DNA of 64,000 nucleotides from contig JAMZAV010000438.1 of assembly GCA_024449915.1 (NCBI GenBank), positions 1 through 64,000 of the forward strand, read 5' to 3'. Shown here in pieces: positions 45,588-59,500 of this stretch. The translations under genes were made by a program, and so were the position numbers. How positions within the stretch are numbered: the first letter of the stretch is position 1; each line of letters begins with the position of its first letter. The notes beneath the pieces were generated by a model. The model searched no databases. It was not told where the DNA came from and saw nothing but the letters and a program-made list of their open reading frames with translations. This stretch comes from Sweltsa coloradensis (taxonomy: Eukaryota > Arthropoda > Insecta > Plecoptera > Chloroperlidae).

Positions 45588-45876
45588 GATAAAAACAAGG
45601 ATCTTGGGTAAAACCGCGTCGAAAATAAGATGAACCAGGGCAGAACCTGGGCGTCCACCGACGTTTCGTCTGTACTACGTCAGACATTTTCAAGGTTGAC
45701 TGTGACTCTACGGAGGTTGGATGACTTTGTTGGTTCTGTGACTCCAACCTCCGTAGAGTCACAGTCAACCTTGAAAATGTCTGACGTAGTACAGACGAAA
45801 CGTCGGAGGACGCCCAGGTTCTGCCCTGGTTCATCTTATTTTCGACGCGGTTTTACCCAAGATCCTTGTTTTTATC
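45588..45876. mobile_element. Palindromic element with hammerhead-like arms, locus 3
   Basis: Arms of about 125 bases start GATAAAAACAAGGATCTTGG and mirror each other around a centre near 45732. Each arm contains CTTGAAAAT, a stem GTCTG/CAGAC and GAAACGTC. It lies between AT repeats directly next to the Penelope-like element. The core before stem II is further from the hammerhead consensus than in locus 2. Confidence 0.7.
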
Positions 45877-45929
45877 CTATGACGGGACGCGAAAACCTAC
45901 AACAATCCATATATATATATATATATATA

Positions 45930-47230
45930 TCACTACACTTTGTTCCAACATCATTTAGTTGGGTAAAGGGGTGTTTACACCATTTAAATCTTTGGCATCA
46001 CCGAATCAGCACCGGCCTGCCATTTATTAATTTCTAATATTTTATATAAATTATTAAAATTAAAAAAAACACCCTGTTTTTCAGTAAAGCAAGGTAACTT
46101 GTCTCAAGCCATGAATATTTTTGCTTTTCTGAGTGACTCTTGGAAACATTGTAAAAAAAATACCAATGATGGAAATATATCAACTAACAACTAACAATCA
46201 ACCATTTATGATTTATTTACATAATAAACACATGGACTTGTATTTTTAAAATCTATATAGAACTATTTTTGGTTTTACCCAAATCAAAGTTTGCTCGTTG
46301 CATATGTGCACGTATTATAAGGTATAACTTATTCTTACAAGCTACACCATCATGTGCAAGGGAAATCCACAACAGTTATTTTTTAAATTATGATAGAATT
46401 AAAAGAATATGGGCCTACACATTTTTAAATTGATTATGGTTTGTATTAATTAATGTGTACCCTTAGAGTTCTCTCGCTGAGTAACAGAACTGATTTTCAG
46501 TGGTTGACTTCAACGTAAAGCAGTTCGTAGAAACCGTTCCGGCGCCAACCTCATCGATGAGTGAGTACAGACTAACCCGCAATCGGTATTTGTAGTCAAA
46601 GCCACATGTATTGTGATTTGTTCTTAAGACCCTCCAAAGTCACCGTAAAAATATGAAGGTATTTTTAATTTTAATTTATCTTTTTTTTTTACCAAAATGA
46701 GCATAATATGCTCTTTACAATGGCAAGACATAGTTATAACATAACTTGGATGGAATAGATTAGCTCCATGCCATATTTAAACTTATTCAGGTTTAGACTT
46801 ACGATATGCAATCTAACTAAGCAGATTAAATTTACAATGTGTGTGAAATTATGGAATATAAACTGTAGTGTAATGATATAATTTCATAAACTATGATAGA
46901 AGATAAATTATAAAAAAGTAACAGCATTAAAAGTAGCAAATTCTTACATGAAGCAAAAAATACTATTACTTCTTAGCTTATTATAGTTATCATGTCAGCA
47001 AATCAATTAACTTGAAGCAGTCTCCCAGTTCATTTAGCTGTATCATTTTTACTTTTAAATACATTTTGACTGATGCATTTTGTAGACCAAGAAAGCTTGT
47101 TGCAGAGGGCAGACCCTGTTGGTTTATATTACGGTAGTACAACCAAACTTACTGGTATTGACATTGTCTATAAATAAAAAGATTACCATGGGATCATATG
47201 AATGGATTAGTCTATATCAGAATTTGAAAA
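45930..47230. other. No gene recognised
   Basis: AT-rich. It contains a reversed SINE family B fragment near 46480-46530 (gaactgattttcagtggttg) and nothing else I can name. Confidence 0.4.
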
Positions 47231-47236
47231 CATTCA

Positions 47237-47237
47237 T

Positions 47238-47284
<47 letters not shown>
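47237..47284. repeat. (ATC)n microsatellite
   Basis: About 16 ATC units; the poly-Ser frame across it is not a gene. Confidence 0.95.
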
Positions 47285-48168
47285 TCATATCAGAATTGTC
47301 TGAAACTGAAATAAAAAATGTGGGACCCTCTGCATTGGAAGCACGGATGCTGACCACAACACTGACCCATCAACCACACAAATAAAACTAGAATGTCACT
47401 TGTTGTTAACAGATCAGCGGTTGAGCCATGTTTCTTGCTGAATTTGACATGATATTGATTGATGATTTAATGAAAGAAAATTTCACGATAGAACTTACAA
47501 ACACACTCACAAAACATAAAAACAGATTGATTTTCATCAGAGTTCCGTTGATAGACTCATTGTTTTTTGATGTGATTTAATAACAAAAACGATTACGCAA
47601 CAAAGAATAGGCCTACATACATATTTATACAGAACAAATTATCCCAAATTTATTAATTTGTAATTATTTTCATTTGATTGTGTATTATTAATTTATTATT
47701 GTTGTGATGTGAAGAATATAATTTTGTATTAGATTATAACTCATAGTCGGTAAATTTTTAGGACATTATTGGTATATTTCAATAACGATGTCATTGTCAT
47801 CAAAACGAGCTTATGCTTTGCTTATTATTATAGTATTATTATGCTCACACTATTATTGACATTGTTGTCTTTACAACCAGTCATGTTGGTAACAAAAGAG
47901 ATCATGTGACTTTTATCATATTATTAAATATTTCCTCCCTTACCCCAAGGGCCATCAAATACATTCTGTATCATCCTTGTTGAAATACGAATGCAATGCC
48001 AAAAAAGTGCATCCTAATCGGACGTCGTGTTCGGTTATGATCGTGAGATGTAACACACGTACACACGGACGGACAGAAATGTGACGCTTTATGGGAGTTT
48101 ACTTTCTAATGATTTGTAAACGTAACTAATTAATATATTTGCAAGCTTATTATTTGCAAGTTGTTAGA

Positions 48169-48389
48169 AGGCGCGTAGGAAAGGAGGAATCCCCCCCACC
48201 CCCCTCCAATCCAGTTATACTGGAATCACGTCTGAATCACTGTCACAACTGAAAAACTAGTAGTAATCTTATAGATACATAGGGTGTGCTGACTTGTGGT
48301 TAGTTGTGCAGAGAAGCATCATCAGAAATCATCAGTTCACCATTCCCCCCCCCCCCCCCATACACACGAAAAAGAATTCTTACGCGCCT
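48169..48389. mobile_element. MITE with AGGCGCGTARGAA ends, copy 2
   Basis: The left AGGCGCGTAGGAAAGG and right TTCTTACGCGCCT are inverted. C runs lie next to both ends. TTGTTA occurs at 48161-48166 and 48392-48397, a possible 6-bp target duplication two to three bases outside the TIRs. Same ends as 23304-23911. Confidence 0.55.
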
Positions 48390-49679
48390 GGTTGTTATTT
48401 ACATATCGGATCGTATTCCTAATTTCTGCTGGTAGATATCAACCCTGCCACTCTTAAATTTTACTTTTTTTGGGGTCGAAACCCGGGCACGTCAAAATTT
48501 GGGTTTGGCAATGTTATAATTTCTGGTATTTTTGTTCTTCTCGTTCATCCCCCAACGATACTTGTTGCGCCTCTATCCCGTGCTGCTATCTGTGGCAGTA
48601 TATTCAAATGCTACAGCATCCACTTTAGCTCTGTCGACTACTTGTATCGACATTGGGGAGGTGCTGCTGCTACCGGATACAACTATAGCTTTTGTTTTGT
48701 TCTTGCGGTAGCTCCGTCAATAACATTCTGGACAGAAAACGGCTATCGTAATAATTTTGACAATTTTAAAATTAATTTTTGAAAGTGGTATGGTATATAA
48801 ATTCGTATGTATCGTACTTCGAAGATACATAATTTGGACGGTAATTCAATTTTAGTCAATCAATTGTTTGGTTGATTAAGACGTCGAAGCGATTGCGCTT
48901 ATCGTGACGATTGGACTGAGGTGATGATTTATTGTTTAAATTAAGTTTATGCTAAACCTAACCTAAGAAAATTCGCATTCATTCCACGCAACAACAAACG
49001 AATCAACGCAAATATTTGTTATCGTTGAGTTTGATTGTTTTATTTCCGGTTTTATGTGATTAGGTGGCTTTTTCACAATGATATTCAAATCTACAGTTTG
49101 ATGGGATTTTAATAAACGTTTTTGTAAAACAACTTTTGTTAACAGTGTTTAAAACTGACACATAGAAAAGATCAGAATATGCTTAACATTTTCAACATAT
49201 CAGTGAACAACTGAACATATTTGTAATCGTCTCGCCTTTGGTTTTGTACGTGTGGGCTTGCAACAGGTAGCGGATTCACGCAAACTCTGAGCTGTACTTA
49301 ATACAAAAGCGCATTTTACTCCAGTCATCACTCATCACCATCTTCTAACATTTATTGACTAAGTATTTTACTTGACTGCTTAATCAAGTATCGGTACTTA
49401 AATATACAAATACTATAACTCCAGTTTCCATACATAAGCTGTCACACTTTTGTTTTTGTTTATAGTTGTGTGTTAGCTTATTTAATGTTGTATTTAGAGC
49501 ATAAATCTGCAAGAAGATTCTGAGAGTGAACAATAATATATATATATTTATCTATTATGAAAGATAACTATTTTCAATATTGTGCTATGGTGTTGATTTA
49601 AATCGTAATGTACGAAAATAGAAGTAAATGAAGAGACAAAGGAAAAGTAAAATCAGCAAAGAGGACAAATCTTTATATC

Positions 49680-49960
49680 CAAAAACATAAAAAAGGGATT
49701 TGGCTCCATACGTCGTAAAATTGTCGTCTTTGTGTAGATCGGGGTTTATTGGCATGAAGAGCAATCATTACCCTCCTCGGGCCACGTAAATACTGATCGA
49801 GCATTGGCTCGAAGCGTCGAAGCTTAGAAGGCGTCGTCGATATGGCCACGCCCACCTGAACGACGCCCGCGGAAGAATACAAGCATGGCGCGAGAAAAGA
49901 ATCGCGGAACTGGCGAGTAAAGAGGGGTAGGGGGATGCGATGGAGATAATGCATGTTGTA
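49680..49960 (-). other. GC-richer segment with a 93-codon frame, unassigned
   Basis: The minus strand is open from 49954 to 49673 (about 93 codons), and base composition is clearly richer in G+C and CpG than the flanks. The peptide (for example YLRGPRRVMIALHANKPRS) is not one I recognise. It could be an exon or the remains of a mobile element. Confidence 0.25.
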
Positions 49961-49999
49961 TTCTGTATGAAACTGGTTTCCTTACAGAAAGACGCCAAC

Positions 50000-52650
50000 T
50001 CGAAAGTTGTTTAAGATTTTAATCTCAAGATGTATTATTTTAACACGTAAGAATTGATGGAGACCGCAACACCATATAATTTCGAGAGACTGACATCTGA
50101 GAAGCTATCAATTAAGAAATAAATAAAGATTCATCAAAATTAAAGAATTCGTGCTAGACATGTAAGTCAAAACAATTTTTACATTATTTACGTTTCTACC
50201 GCATGGCATTTGCGTCCGTATTTAACTTGACTAATAAGACATGGCGCCTGTATTTATGTATACGAATACTTAAAGTTTGAATTTCAAAATTTGAATACAT
50301 TTTATAATTAATATCAAGCATGGATTTTTATATAAAAATTGATTCATAAATTTAGCGCCTGTCCTGATTGTTTTCTTGTCAGCATGAATGTAAACGTAGG
50401 CACCAACCTGTATGAGTGAGGTATATAATATGTACATGTCTAATGTGTTTGCGTGCGTGCGTGCGTGGAGTGTTTGCGCATGCGTGTTGTGTTCCTACAT
50501 AATCTAACATAATACCATGTTTATAAAATTATGCTTCCTTTCACATAACCTATAGAAGCACAGTCTATACGCATTTTACCATATAGTATATTTATAAAAT
50601 TTCTTGTTTGTGGTGTCATGATCATATTTGTGTCATAACCCGAACATTGTAATATAACATTTTTAGTTATATCTATAATGTTTTTTAAGCATACAATATT
50701 GTTGGTTGCTAGTTTTATAAGCTTCTAATAGTTTAAATTTAAAATTTGATATAATATAATCACAAAATAAATCGTGTCATTGACTACGCCCAACTTTAAC
50801 ATTAACTGTACACATAACCTGCAATTAACAATTAATTTAATAATGATATTGTTATGGATAGATATTCTACTTTAAACAGCAATATATTGTTGTTGACCAA
50901 AAAACTAATTATTACATATTTTGAGCTATACAAAATTATTAAACTTGATTTTATTGTTCGTCACCTTATAAAAGGTTGTATCACATTGAACTTTAGTTAT
51001 GCTTGCTTGTTTTTAAAATGGAGTGGCGTACGTTATTATGTGTATAGGGCTACTGTTCTGATTTTACAGTATATAGGGCTAAGAAGCAAAGAAGGATTTT
51101 GCTTTATAAGTAAATTTGTCCTAAAACAAAAAGTAATACGTATAATTTGCATATAGTTTTACAGTTACGTCCATCCAAATAAACAAATTTGTACTCTCCT
51201 ATGTTAAAGTTTTCTAGAACTTTGTTTTCCAAGTACTAAATGCTATCGTTGAATGAAGGTCGTTTATAAAGCCCAATTATCTAATTCGCTTCGCAACTTA
51301 GTCACCAACTCGCGTGTACGACTCTAACGCTCGGCGCTATAGGTAGAGTAGACCTGGTTAGTAAGCGAACACGTGCGCTAATCGCCTAATGCACCCCCTA
51401 AAACTTTTCCCCAGTACATCACTACCCTGTCTGCTTAAACCTCAACCGTTGAAAGATCGCATAGAAAACAATTCATTTCTCTACCTTGTCGGCATCGGTA
51501 AGCCGACTATTCGAAAACGCCCGAACAAAATATCGGAAAATGGAAATAACATTGGATTTCCATTATTTTTGTGTCAAAGACTGACACAGCATGCATCGTA
51601 TATATGTAGGCCTATGTATACAGCTTAAGTATAGCTTAGAGGTTCTTGTTTTATCCATACAAAATAAAAAATATTCGAATCGAATGTGACAAAGCACATA
51701 GGGTGGATGGGTATCATAAGTCCCCCACCCGCGCTTGTTATTTCCCCCAACTTGACGTAGCCAACATTACGAAAGACAAATGTTCAGATAAAAAGGGCGA
51801 GCCTCGTAACAGGCTACACATCACCCGCTGCCTCCAGGACGACTAACCACTGGCATGCACCAAGCACACAAGCGATGGACGGCATACATGCCCTACTACC
51901 TCGTATTTAAAATTCCGATAATTTTTTACGCTCGTTTTTCTAAACGTGTATGGTGCAAAATGTTAAACGCGTTTAAAGGAAAAAGATTTAGGAATTTTAC
52001 AGTTTAGGGGGGTCATATTATGTGCGGTATAACATTAGCGTCGAATTACATATAAGTTAGGCGAGCATTTTATTTACCATACAGTGTTACCTGTAAATAA
52101 ATTCATGTACGCCCAAAATAGAAACCCTCTTTAGCAAAGTTGAATAATGAATAATGAATAATCAGTTGAAAGAGACACCAATTAAAATCAGTCGAGTCTA
52201 ATTGAATATGAAATAGTCGATCCCACTCAATTGAGTTTTAACAGTTTAGGCTCGAGTCGAAAACATACAATATTAGTGACTAAAGTAGCTAATTGTTCCA
52301 AAAAGGTTTAAAAAAAATCAATACAAAACATAATGATTAACTATAACACATATATGAGAGAGTACATGCATTAGCAGGTAGCACACCAAGTAAATGTTAT
52401 TTTGCGTCAAGTATACTTGACAACTTATTTGGTTGGTTAATTAACGAGATTGAAGACCGAACAAATCGTGTTGATACTAAATAATCTTTGGTCTTTATTT
52501 GTTTAAAAATCTAAATATTGTATTATTATATTATAAAATTGTAATAGGCCTATCGTATTTACCGGATGTATGAACAATAAATAATCGCTCGTATAATCAC
52601 TATATTAAAAACTCATCACAACTCATTAGCCTAACTCGGAAACGTATAAG
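50000..52650. other. No gene recognised
   Basis: AT-rich DNA with short open frames lacking family features, including a hydrophobic 100-codon frame at 50854-51156 that looks like AT-rich chance. A slightly GC-richer patch lies at 51240-51400. Confidence 0.35.
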
Positions 52651-52654
52651 TTAT

Positions 52655-52842
52655 TATAAAAACCACTCAACTCAACTGTACTTTAAACTGGGTTAACTAC
52701 TTCTATTTTCGATATTTCGGAGACTCCATCTCCTCTGACTGTCGGGCATGGACGATGCTTGAGGAAGGAGACGGAGTCTCCGAAATATCGAAAATAGAAG
52801 TAAGTAACCCAGGTTAAAGTTTAGTTGGGTGGTTTTTATTAT
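52655..52842. mobile_element. Palindromic element with ribozyme-like arms, locus 4
   Basis: Arms (ataaaaaccactcaactc... against ...gggtggtttttattat) enclose inverted cores. On the plus strand CTTGAGGAA, a stem GGAGAC/GTCTCC and GAAATATC follow in the hammerhead order (52759-52789). The left arm keeps the stem and GAAATATC, but not the upstream part. Stem I is poor. Confidence 0.5.
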
Positions 52843-53044
52843 CACTATATTCATTCCAAATTATAAACTAAGTGGCCGTGTTAGAAAAGCACACTTAAAT
52901 GCCATATCCCCCACACCGGTTTTGATATATTTCGCCCATAACATTTACTGAGAAACATGTGCAAGAGTCGAGTTGTACACATACACAGCTCGTGAATGAG
53001 TTATGACGTGTATGTTATATTTTTATAATTTTGACTTGCAGGTT

Positions 53045-53182
53045 AAAAGCCATACGTCGATTGCGTCGGGGCCTACAGGGTTGGCTTAGTCGCTTTGGTT
53101 TAATGTCCCCCACTGAAAATCAGTTACATGATTGAGTGGGTAGAATCTAAATACGACTTTATGTATTTATTTATTTATTTAT
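53045..53182 (+). repeat. SINE family B, 3' body
   Basis: Reads 'gcctacagggttggcttag', 'aatgtcccccactgaaaatc' and 'tgattgagtgggt', then an (ATTT)n tail. It is close to the copy at 28590-28722. Confidence 0.65.
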
Positions 53183-53439
53183 TTATACGCAAACGAATCA
53201 AGGATTCCCTATATATGACACAATCACTGAATCACCAATTATTACGGTTTAATGGATAACGTTACAGATTCTAGTTTAGTCAACAAAATGTCACTGTTAT
53301 CTTTAACACTAAGTCTTAACTTGTTGGTCATGAACTTATATTATAATTGTTGGTCGCGGCTGAGAACACTCGCTCACGGCTCACCGCAAACAACACGAGG
53401 CAACGTTCCGTTCTCATTCCTAAACTTGTGACAACAAAC

Positions 53440-54070
53440 ACGCTCAGCAAGGGAATCGCACTTCTGTGTATGGCTATAAGTTGGAGAAATATATTTAAAT
53501 AAGGACTAAAACAAGCAAGCACGGGATATCCAAAATAGGGAGCGAAGTAACATATTCAACAGATTGTTGAATAAGAACACACAAATTAAATCTTATTCAT
53601 TGAAATATCGTTTGGTGGAGGTGCCGGGTACCAAATATGATTCTTTATTTGGCTAAATCTAGTCTCACTCTCTTTCCCGGGACCCCTAGGGTCACTAAAA
53701 AGTAAAAATATCCCTTATCATTCTTGTGTTGTTGAGGTTTTCCGTTGCCCCTGACAACAAATACGCTGAGAAAGGAATCGCACTTGTGTGGCTATAAGTT
53801 GGAGAAATATTTTTATATAAGGTCTATAACACACAAGCACGGGATACCAAAATAGGTAGCGAAGTCACTTAAGCAACATTTTATTGTAGAAGAATACACA
53901 TGTAAAATCTAAATAAGCCTATCTTTTGGTGGAGGTGCCGGGTCCAAAGATTATTCTTTCTTAGGTTAAATCTTGTCTCACCCCTGACCACCAGAGTCAC
54001 CAAAAACGCAGAAAACAAATAATGCATGTGGATCGGAGGTTGTGTTCTGCTTTTACCGTGAGACATGACA
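53440..54070. repeat. Tandem duplication of about 315 bp
   Basis: The words 'ggaatcgcactt(c)tgtg', 'ggctataagttggagaaata', 'caagcacgggata' and 'ggtggaggtgccgggt' recur in order at about 53455-53630 and 53775-53945. The GGTGGAGGYGCCGGGT word also occurs at 62440. Confidence 0.65.
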
Positions 54071-54079
54071 CGGTGTTTA

Positions 54080-55500
54080 TATTATAAAAGAGGTAAAAGA
54101 CAGTAGTTGATTTGCTAGTGATTGTGAATGGATCTGCAAGTCCAAATTTGACTGATCAGTATGTTGTTACGTGTAATAATCCATTGGTTGATTGATTCTT
54201 GTGATTTTTGATTGATGTTTTGATAGATTGTTTGATTTTGATTGATAAGATTGATATTACAGATTAGCATATTTTCCAAAATATAATAATACATCCAAAA
54301 TAAATAATATGCAGATCAAGACGGTTCACTTAAGAACAATGAATGAAGCATAATATTGTGTTCAAGAATAACCCTTTTTTTTACAAGCTGCAGAAATAAG
54401 TTTGCATTATGTATGACATTAGTGACTCGTTTTATCTAGGTTTATTACCGCACCCATTGTATAAAATTCAGTCTCCGTTGTGCAACTATTAATTCGTCAA
54501 AACATGACAGCATTTAAATCTCCGCAAGTACAAAACATTACCCATGAAGTTGGAGGCAGACTATGTAATTATTCAAGTTTATCCTCGTCTACGCCGGCTT
54601 CGTTGTTTCCTGAGGTGTGAAGCGCTGTCTATAGGCTCGCCACGTCTAGGGCAACTTTCTGCGTGGTTATTGATTTCTACCATCCCATCCCACACCACAT
54701 CCTCTCACGGCTTCCTCTCATTTGCTACCCAGTCTTAATATGTAGGGAGGTCCTGTGTGGGTGCTGTGTGTACGACACAAAGCTGGACGGAGCTGACCTA
54801 GGACATGATTAGCTATAGAGAAACTCTCTGTAGGACAAATTAATATTGTGAAGTCGAAGATTTACTTGCAAAACTCTTAATAAATAATATTAAACAAATT
54901 TTAATTTATTGGCGCCACCATACAGTGAATAATAATTGAATAATTGAATGTCAGTAAGAGGAACGATTTCAACGTTGCTATGCTTCGATATTATAAAATA
55001 TTGATAGACCGACAATATTGGAGCTTAACTTGAAGTCCAAACCGAGATATGAACCCCAGAGTTTCTGTATTGGAAGCAGGAACCAGCAACGCAGGGTAAT
55101 AAGTCCAACTCACTCATTTATTGTGTTATAGGAAAGTAAAATGATGATGTAAGTTCTAATCGTAATTATGAAGATTGTTTCCTATGAAACTTCCAGCAAT
55201 TTTGTTTGCGTGTACTTTATAAACAATTGAGACGAGTTTTGTCACTCGTGAATAAGGGTTGAAATACAAACATGCATGAGCCTGGTTTTATTTTATAAGT
55301 TAATCTCCACAATGACTGAGCAAAGACTCAGAAGTGCAATACAAAACCATTCACCATACATTTTAAACAGTGAACATCACAACTCCCAACTCGTTTGGTG
55401 ATGAGTAAGTGATAGCAAAGATTGGTGATAGTAGCTGTTGAAATACTACATAAAATTATTGCAGAATAGCAGTCCACACACATCACATACAAAATCACAC
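54080..55500. other. No gene recognised
   Basis: Apart from a short GATT-rich stretch near 54180-54260, no structure is seen. Open frames are short and unremarkable. Confidence 0.35.
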
Positions 55501-55522
55501 ATCAATTGAGAAGAGATATACC

Positions 55523-55605
55523 CAGTGGCCCGACAGCTTACTTGGTAAAGCATCGCTACGTAAAGGCGGAGGACCCGGATTCAATCCCCGGTTGGGACAC
55601 ATCAT
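55523..55605 (+). repeat. tRNA-like SINE head
   Basis: GTGGCCCGACAGCTTACTTGG (A-box region; agcttacttggtaaagc) and GGACCCGGATTCAATCCCCG (B-box region) are correctly spaced. The anticodon arm is irregular. Confidence 0.5.
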
Positions 55606-56099
55606 TTTTACAACAAAATAGTGGGCTTTACTCTGGAAGACACAACTGGGTTCAGCTTACACCTAAGTAAATCGTTTCCTATGTGTCCATGTTATACCAG
55701 ACACAATCTCAAAAGTGCACTGTGTATTTATTTTTCTGTCAATGAACTTCTCATGGTTGTTTTTCTTTCTCATGTTTGTATTTAGTTAACTCGCCTAGCA
55801 TCCTTTCTCTAGGCAATATCCACTCCGGGTCTGTAGCCCTCTAGGTCAACTCTATTTCTGTTCCTTGAGTTCACCTCCACCCTAAAGTGATGACATCCAG
55901 CAATGGCCTAACAAGGTACCCGCGCACTTGGGTCCGTCATCGTCCCACCGAGAGGGTTGATGTTTAGTCAACACCCCGGAGAGTTCACCCGACCCGTGCG
56001 ACGGTGACCCTACTATCTAAACAACAACCAACATCTGTTTTGAGATGCGGAGGAAGTGGCTGGAAATAAGTCAAAGGTGCTCGTTCTCGTCAGCTGCCG

Positions 56100-56362
56100 G
56101 GAGAGTAGGAAGGGTGGTGGTAGTTCCTAGGTTCGGCTGGCGGAATAACATGGGTTCAATACCTGGTAAGGTAGACGTTCGCGGTGGCTTATAAGATTGC
56201 CCTAATCATGACTAGGTGGTGGCTGCTCCGAAGCGCGTGGCTGTAGGAGGACGCGGGTTTGTGTTTTTGTAATTGTCTTGACCATCATCTATCACCATCT
56301 CCAATCATCGACTCGAACAGCAATATTGCAGTAATCAAGACGTTAACCAACAAATGTCAATC
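56100..56362 (+). repeat. SINE family C
   Basis: 'acatgggttcaatacctgg' resembles a B box. A GC-rich body follows, then the tail 'ccatcatctatcaccatctc' and 'aatcaagacgttaaccaaca'. Confidence 0.5.
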
Positions 56363-56561
56363 AATCGTCTATTCAATCCCTGGACACATTGGTTAGACCT
56401 CAGATGGTCTCGTTGTCCTGTGGTTATGTATATCCCTCCCTATTCATATCCAATATGCAAGGAATCGGATGCAAATCTCGCTTCAGGTAAAGGCGTTTTA
56501 ACTTCTTTTATATAGACTTGAATTATCTGTGTGATTCAGGGCCATCGGTATCTAAACGATA

Positions 56562-59500
56562 TAGACCATTAGTCTCAGGAAGCGACCCTCCCCCCCCCCT
56601 CGAACTAATTTTCACTATAGCAGTTTTGTTCAAAAAAAAATCACGATTAATAATCCACCTGTTTGCCACTTGGCAGCAGGGGCGTTTGACCTCCAGGGGT
56701 GTCCAAAGTCGAAAGTTTGCAAAACTTTGACCTGCTATAACGGTCAAAGTTTTTGATTAAATTCCGAAATTCTTTTTAATTATCATTTAACACATTATTT
56801 TTGATTTTTTAAAACAAAACGCGATTTCACTTTTTGTAAAGGGGTGCCCAAAATTAATAATAATCGATTTTACTGTTTTATACACTTTAACATTAAAGAT
56901 TGGACATATAATCCGCATTAAAGCTTTATTTTATACTAAAATGTAAGAACAACTGAATTTAAAAAATAAATTATGCAAAAACAATTCAAGGGCTGTCCAA
57001 AATGCTGGGTTTTATATTATTGCTAATATTCAACATTTTTTTAAAGTGCTAAAAATGTGTTCATGTTACTAAAATCAGTAAACCTGTCTAAGAATACGTA
57101 TTGTATGTGGGCCTAGCAAAGAATTATAATTTTTATCAGGGTGCCCAAAAATTTTGAATTCAAATTACAGCAATTTGAGAGAAATAACAATAAAAATAGG
57201 GCAAATCAATGTATTAGTTGGCCCAGTCATCACCGAATTTATATTCTAACCTAAACAATAAAATGATGAGCTGTTTTAACACAGGGTTGTCCAAATAGTG
57301 TGTTGTGTTCTTGTAAAGAATTGTTTGAATAAGGTAAAACTCGATCATAATACCGTCAGGTGCAAAGGAAGCGACCCTCCGGGGCCCCCCGAACTAATTT
57401 TCACCATAGCAGTTTTGTTCAGAAAAAATCACGATTAATAATCCACCTATTTGCCAGTTGGCAGCTGGGCGTTTGACCTGCAGGGGTATTCAAAGTCGCT
57501 TAATGTTGTTTTTTAATATTGCCGTAGTTCTCTTCGCTCTTGTAAAATTTTCAAATATCTTTCAAAATACAATCACTAATATTATTCCCACATTTCTTCC
57601 CTGCCCCGAACCTGTATCTACAAAAATTGTGTGCTGTGAGAAAACACAGCCAAAAGTATAAAAGAATGGAATGTATTGAATCGTTATGTATGGAATCAAT
57701 GTGTATGTACTTCTGACAATAATAATCATACTAATGGTCCTTCAGAAGTGCTTATACCGACTATATTGAATTACACATGTACATACAGACATACATACAG
57801 ATATGTACAGTTATTACGGACTCACTGTATAGTAATAATAATTATACACCCAATGTTCGTGATATTCAACTTATCTTTAATTTAGAACAGCTATCTCTTT
57901 CTCATCTCATCAACATACATCAAAACACACCCTACAGACTTGGCAGGATATTAGTATCACCCTTCACAGCTATACTTGTGATGACCACAGATAACCCAAG
58001 GAGTTTGTGATGAAGGTGAAGCCATAAATACTGATTAGAGCTGCACGTAAGCCTAGCTAGATGCTATTATCTTAATTTTTACTTTTTTGTATTTTTGTTG
58101 TACAAATTTGAAAGAAATAATTTTAGGTATAGAGAAAGTTTTTCCATTGGCCGAGTGGTGATACTAATCAGCTATACACAATGCACAATAGGGCTTATAG
58201 GCAGCATATACAGCAGTCATAGCCAAGCTGTGTGCATTATCTGGAACAAATATGACTTGATAGAACTGTATTCGTATCTACAATTTGACACCGCTATTTG
58301 TGTTTTTGTGTATCTAAATTATGGCAATGAGGCGACTTCTTCTCGGTGATTAATCAAGATGTTCAATCTTGTTCGTTATTTCGAGAATTGTATTGGCATT
58401 TCCTAATGACAATTATGCATATCAGCGACCATAAGTAAATCAAGGTGTCTAGTTGTATTGACTACACCCATCCCTTGATTTACTTCAGTTCGAGGGTGTA
58501 CGTGATCAAGAGGATAAGAACGAGCTACTTACTTTTAATATAAACCTTGCAAGCTCTCCGAATATGGTTCTTTCTGACGTATAGTAGGCCTACAGACTTT
58601 CTGCATCCCATCTATTTTGACTAGTTTCCCTGTGCATACAACAGGGTTGAATGTGAAATAAATGTATATCATTCTAAAACAATTTATGTGTCCCTATTAG
58701 CTTTAAAAGTATACTCAAATGTACATCTGGAAATAAAGCCACAAGCTGCATATTCTTACTGGAGATTTTGGACAACCTTGTGAATAATAACAGAAAATAG
58801 TAAAATACACAATGAAATGATAGAAAAACATTTTCACCGTGCAACGGCGTTCATGCGGTTTGGAGTTCAAACATTTAAATAAGTATGATAATTATTGTTG
58901 ATCAACTTGCAACACACGAAATATTCAATCATTTAGTATAATTGTAACTTCTTACACGATACTCCTAAAATATGGGACGTCCCAGTTACCAAATGACAAA
59001 TATGCATTCGTGGAAAAGGCATATAGTTTCAGCTATAAAAAAGCATAGCCCCTTTTTTTAGTTCGAGGGGATGATTTACATACAGATGTAAAAAGGCTGC
59101 TATATGTTGCATAACATCATATATCTTTTTGGACAACCCTGTATATACCATAAACAAATCCGTAATTGTTGTTTTAGGTTGTACATCGTGCACAATGTTA
59201 GGTTGTGCAAACAAATTATGAAATGCAGATAAACTTTACCTAGGAAAAATATATGAACATATGTTTGCATATGAGACATTGGGCACCCCTATCGTCTAAA
59301 CGCTCCAGATGTTTAACTGACAAACATGCATGCATGAGAAGAACATAGTTTCAGCTTTAAGAAAACACACACTGTTTTAAGTTCGAGGGGTTATAATATA
59401 CGTACAGATGAAAGAATGGCCGCCACAAGTTTCATACTATTTTGTGACTTTTTGGACAACCCTGTGTATACATATAGCAAATCAGTAGGTGTATTATGTT

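Noticed and set aside
47119..47385. 88-codon frame with a Ser run
   Set aside because: It is the (ATC)n microsatellite with chance open flanks.
50854..51156. 100-codon hydrophobic frame
   Set aside because: AT-rich composition alone gives such Ile/Leu/Tyr-rich frames; no family features or splice context.
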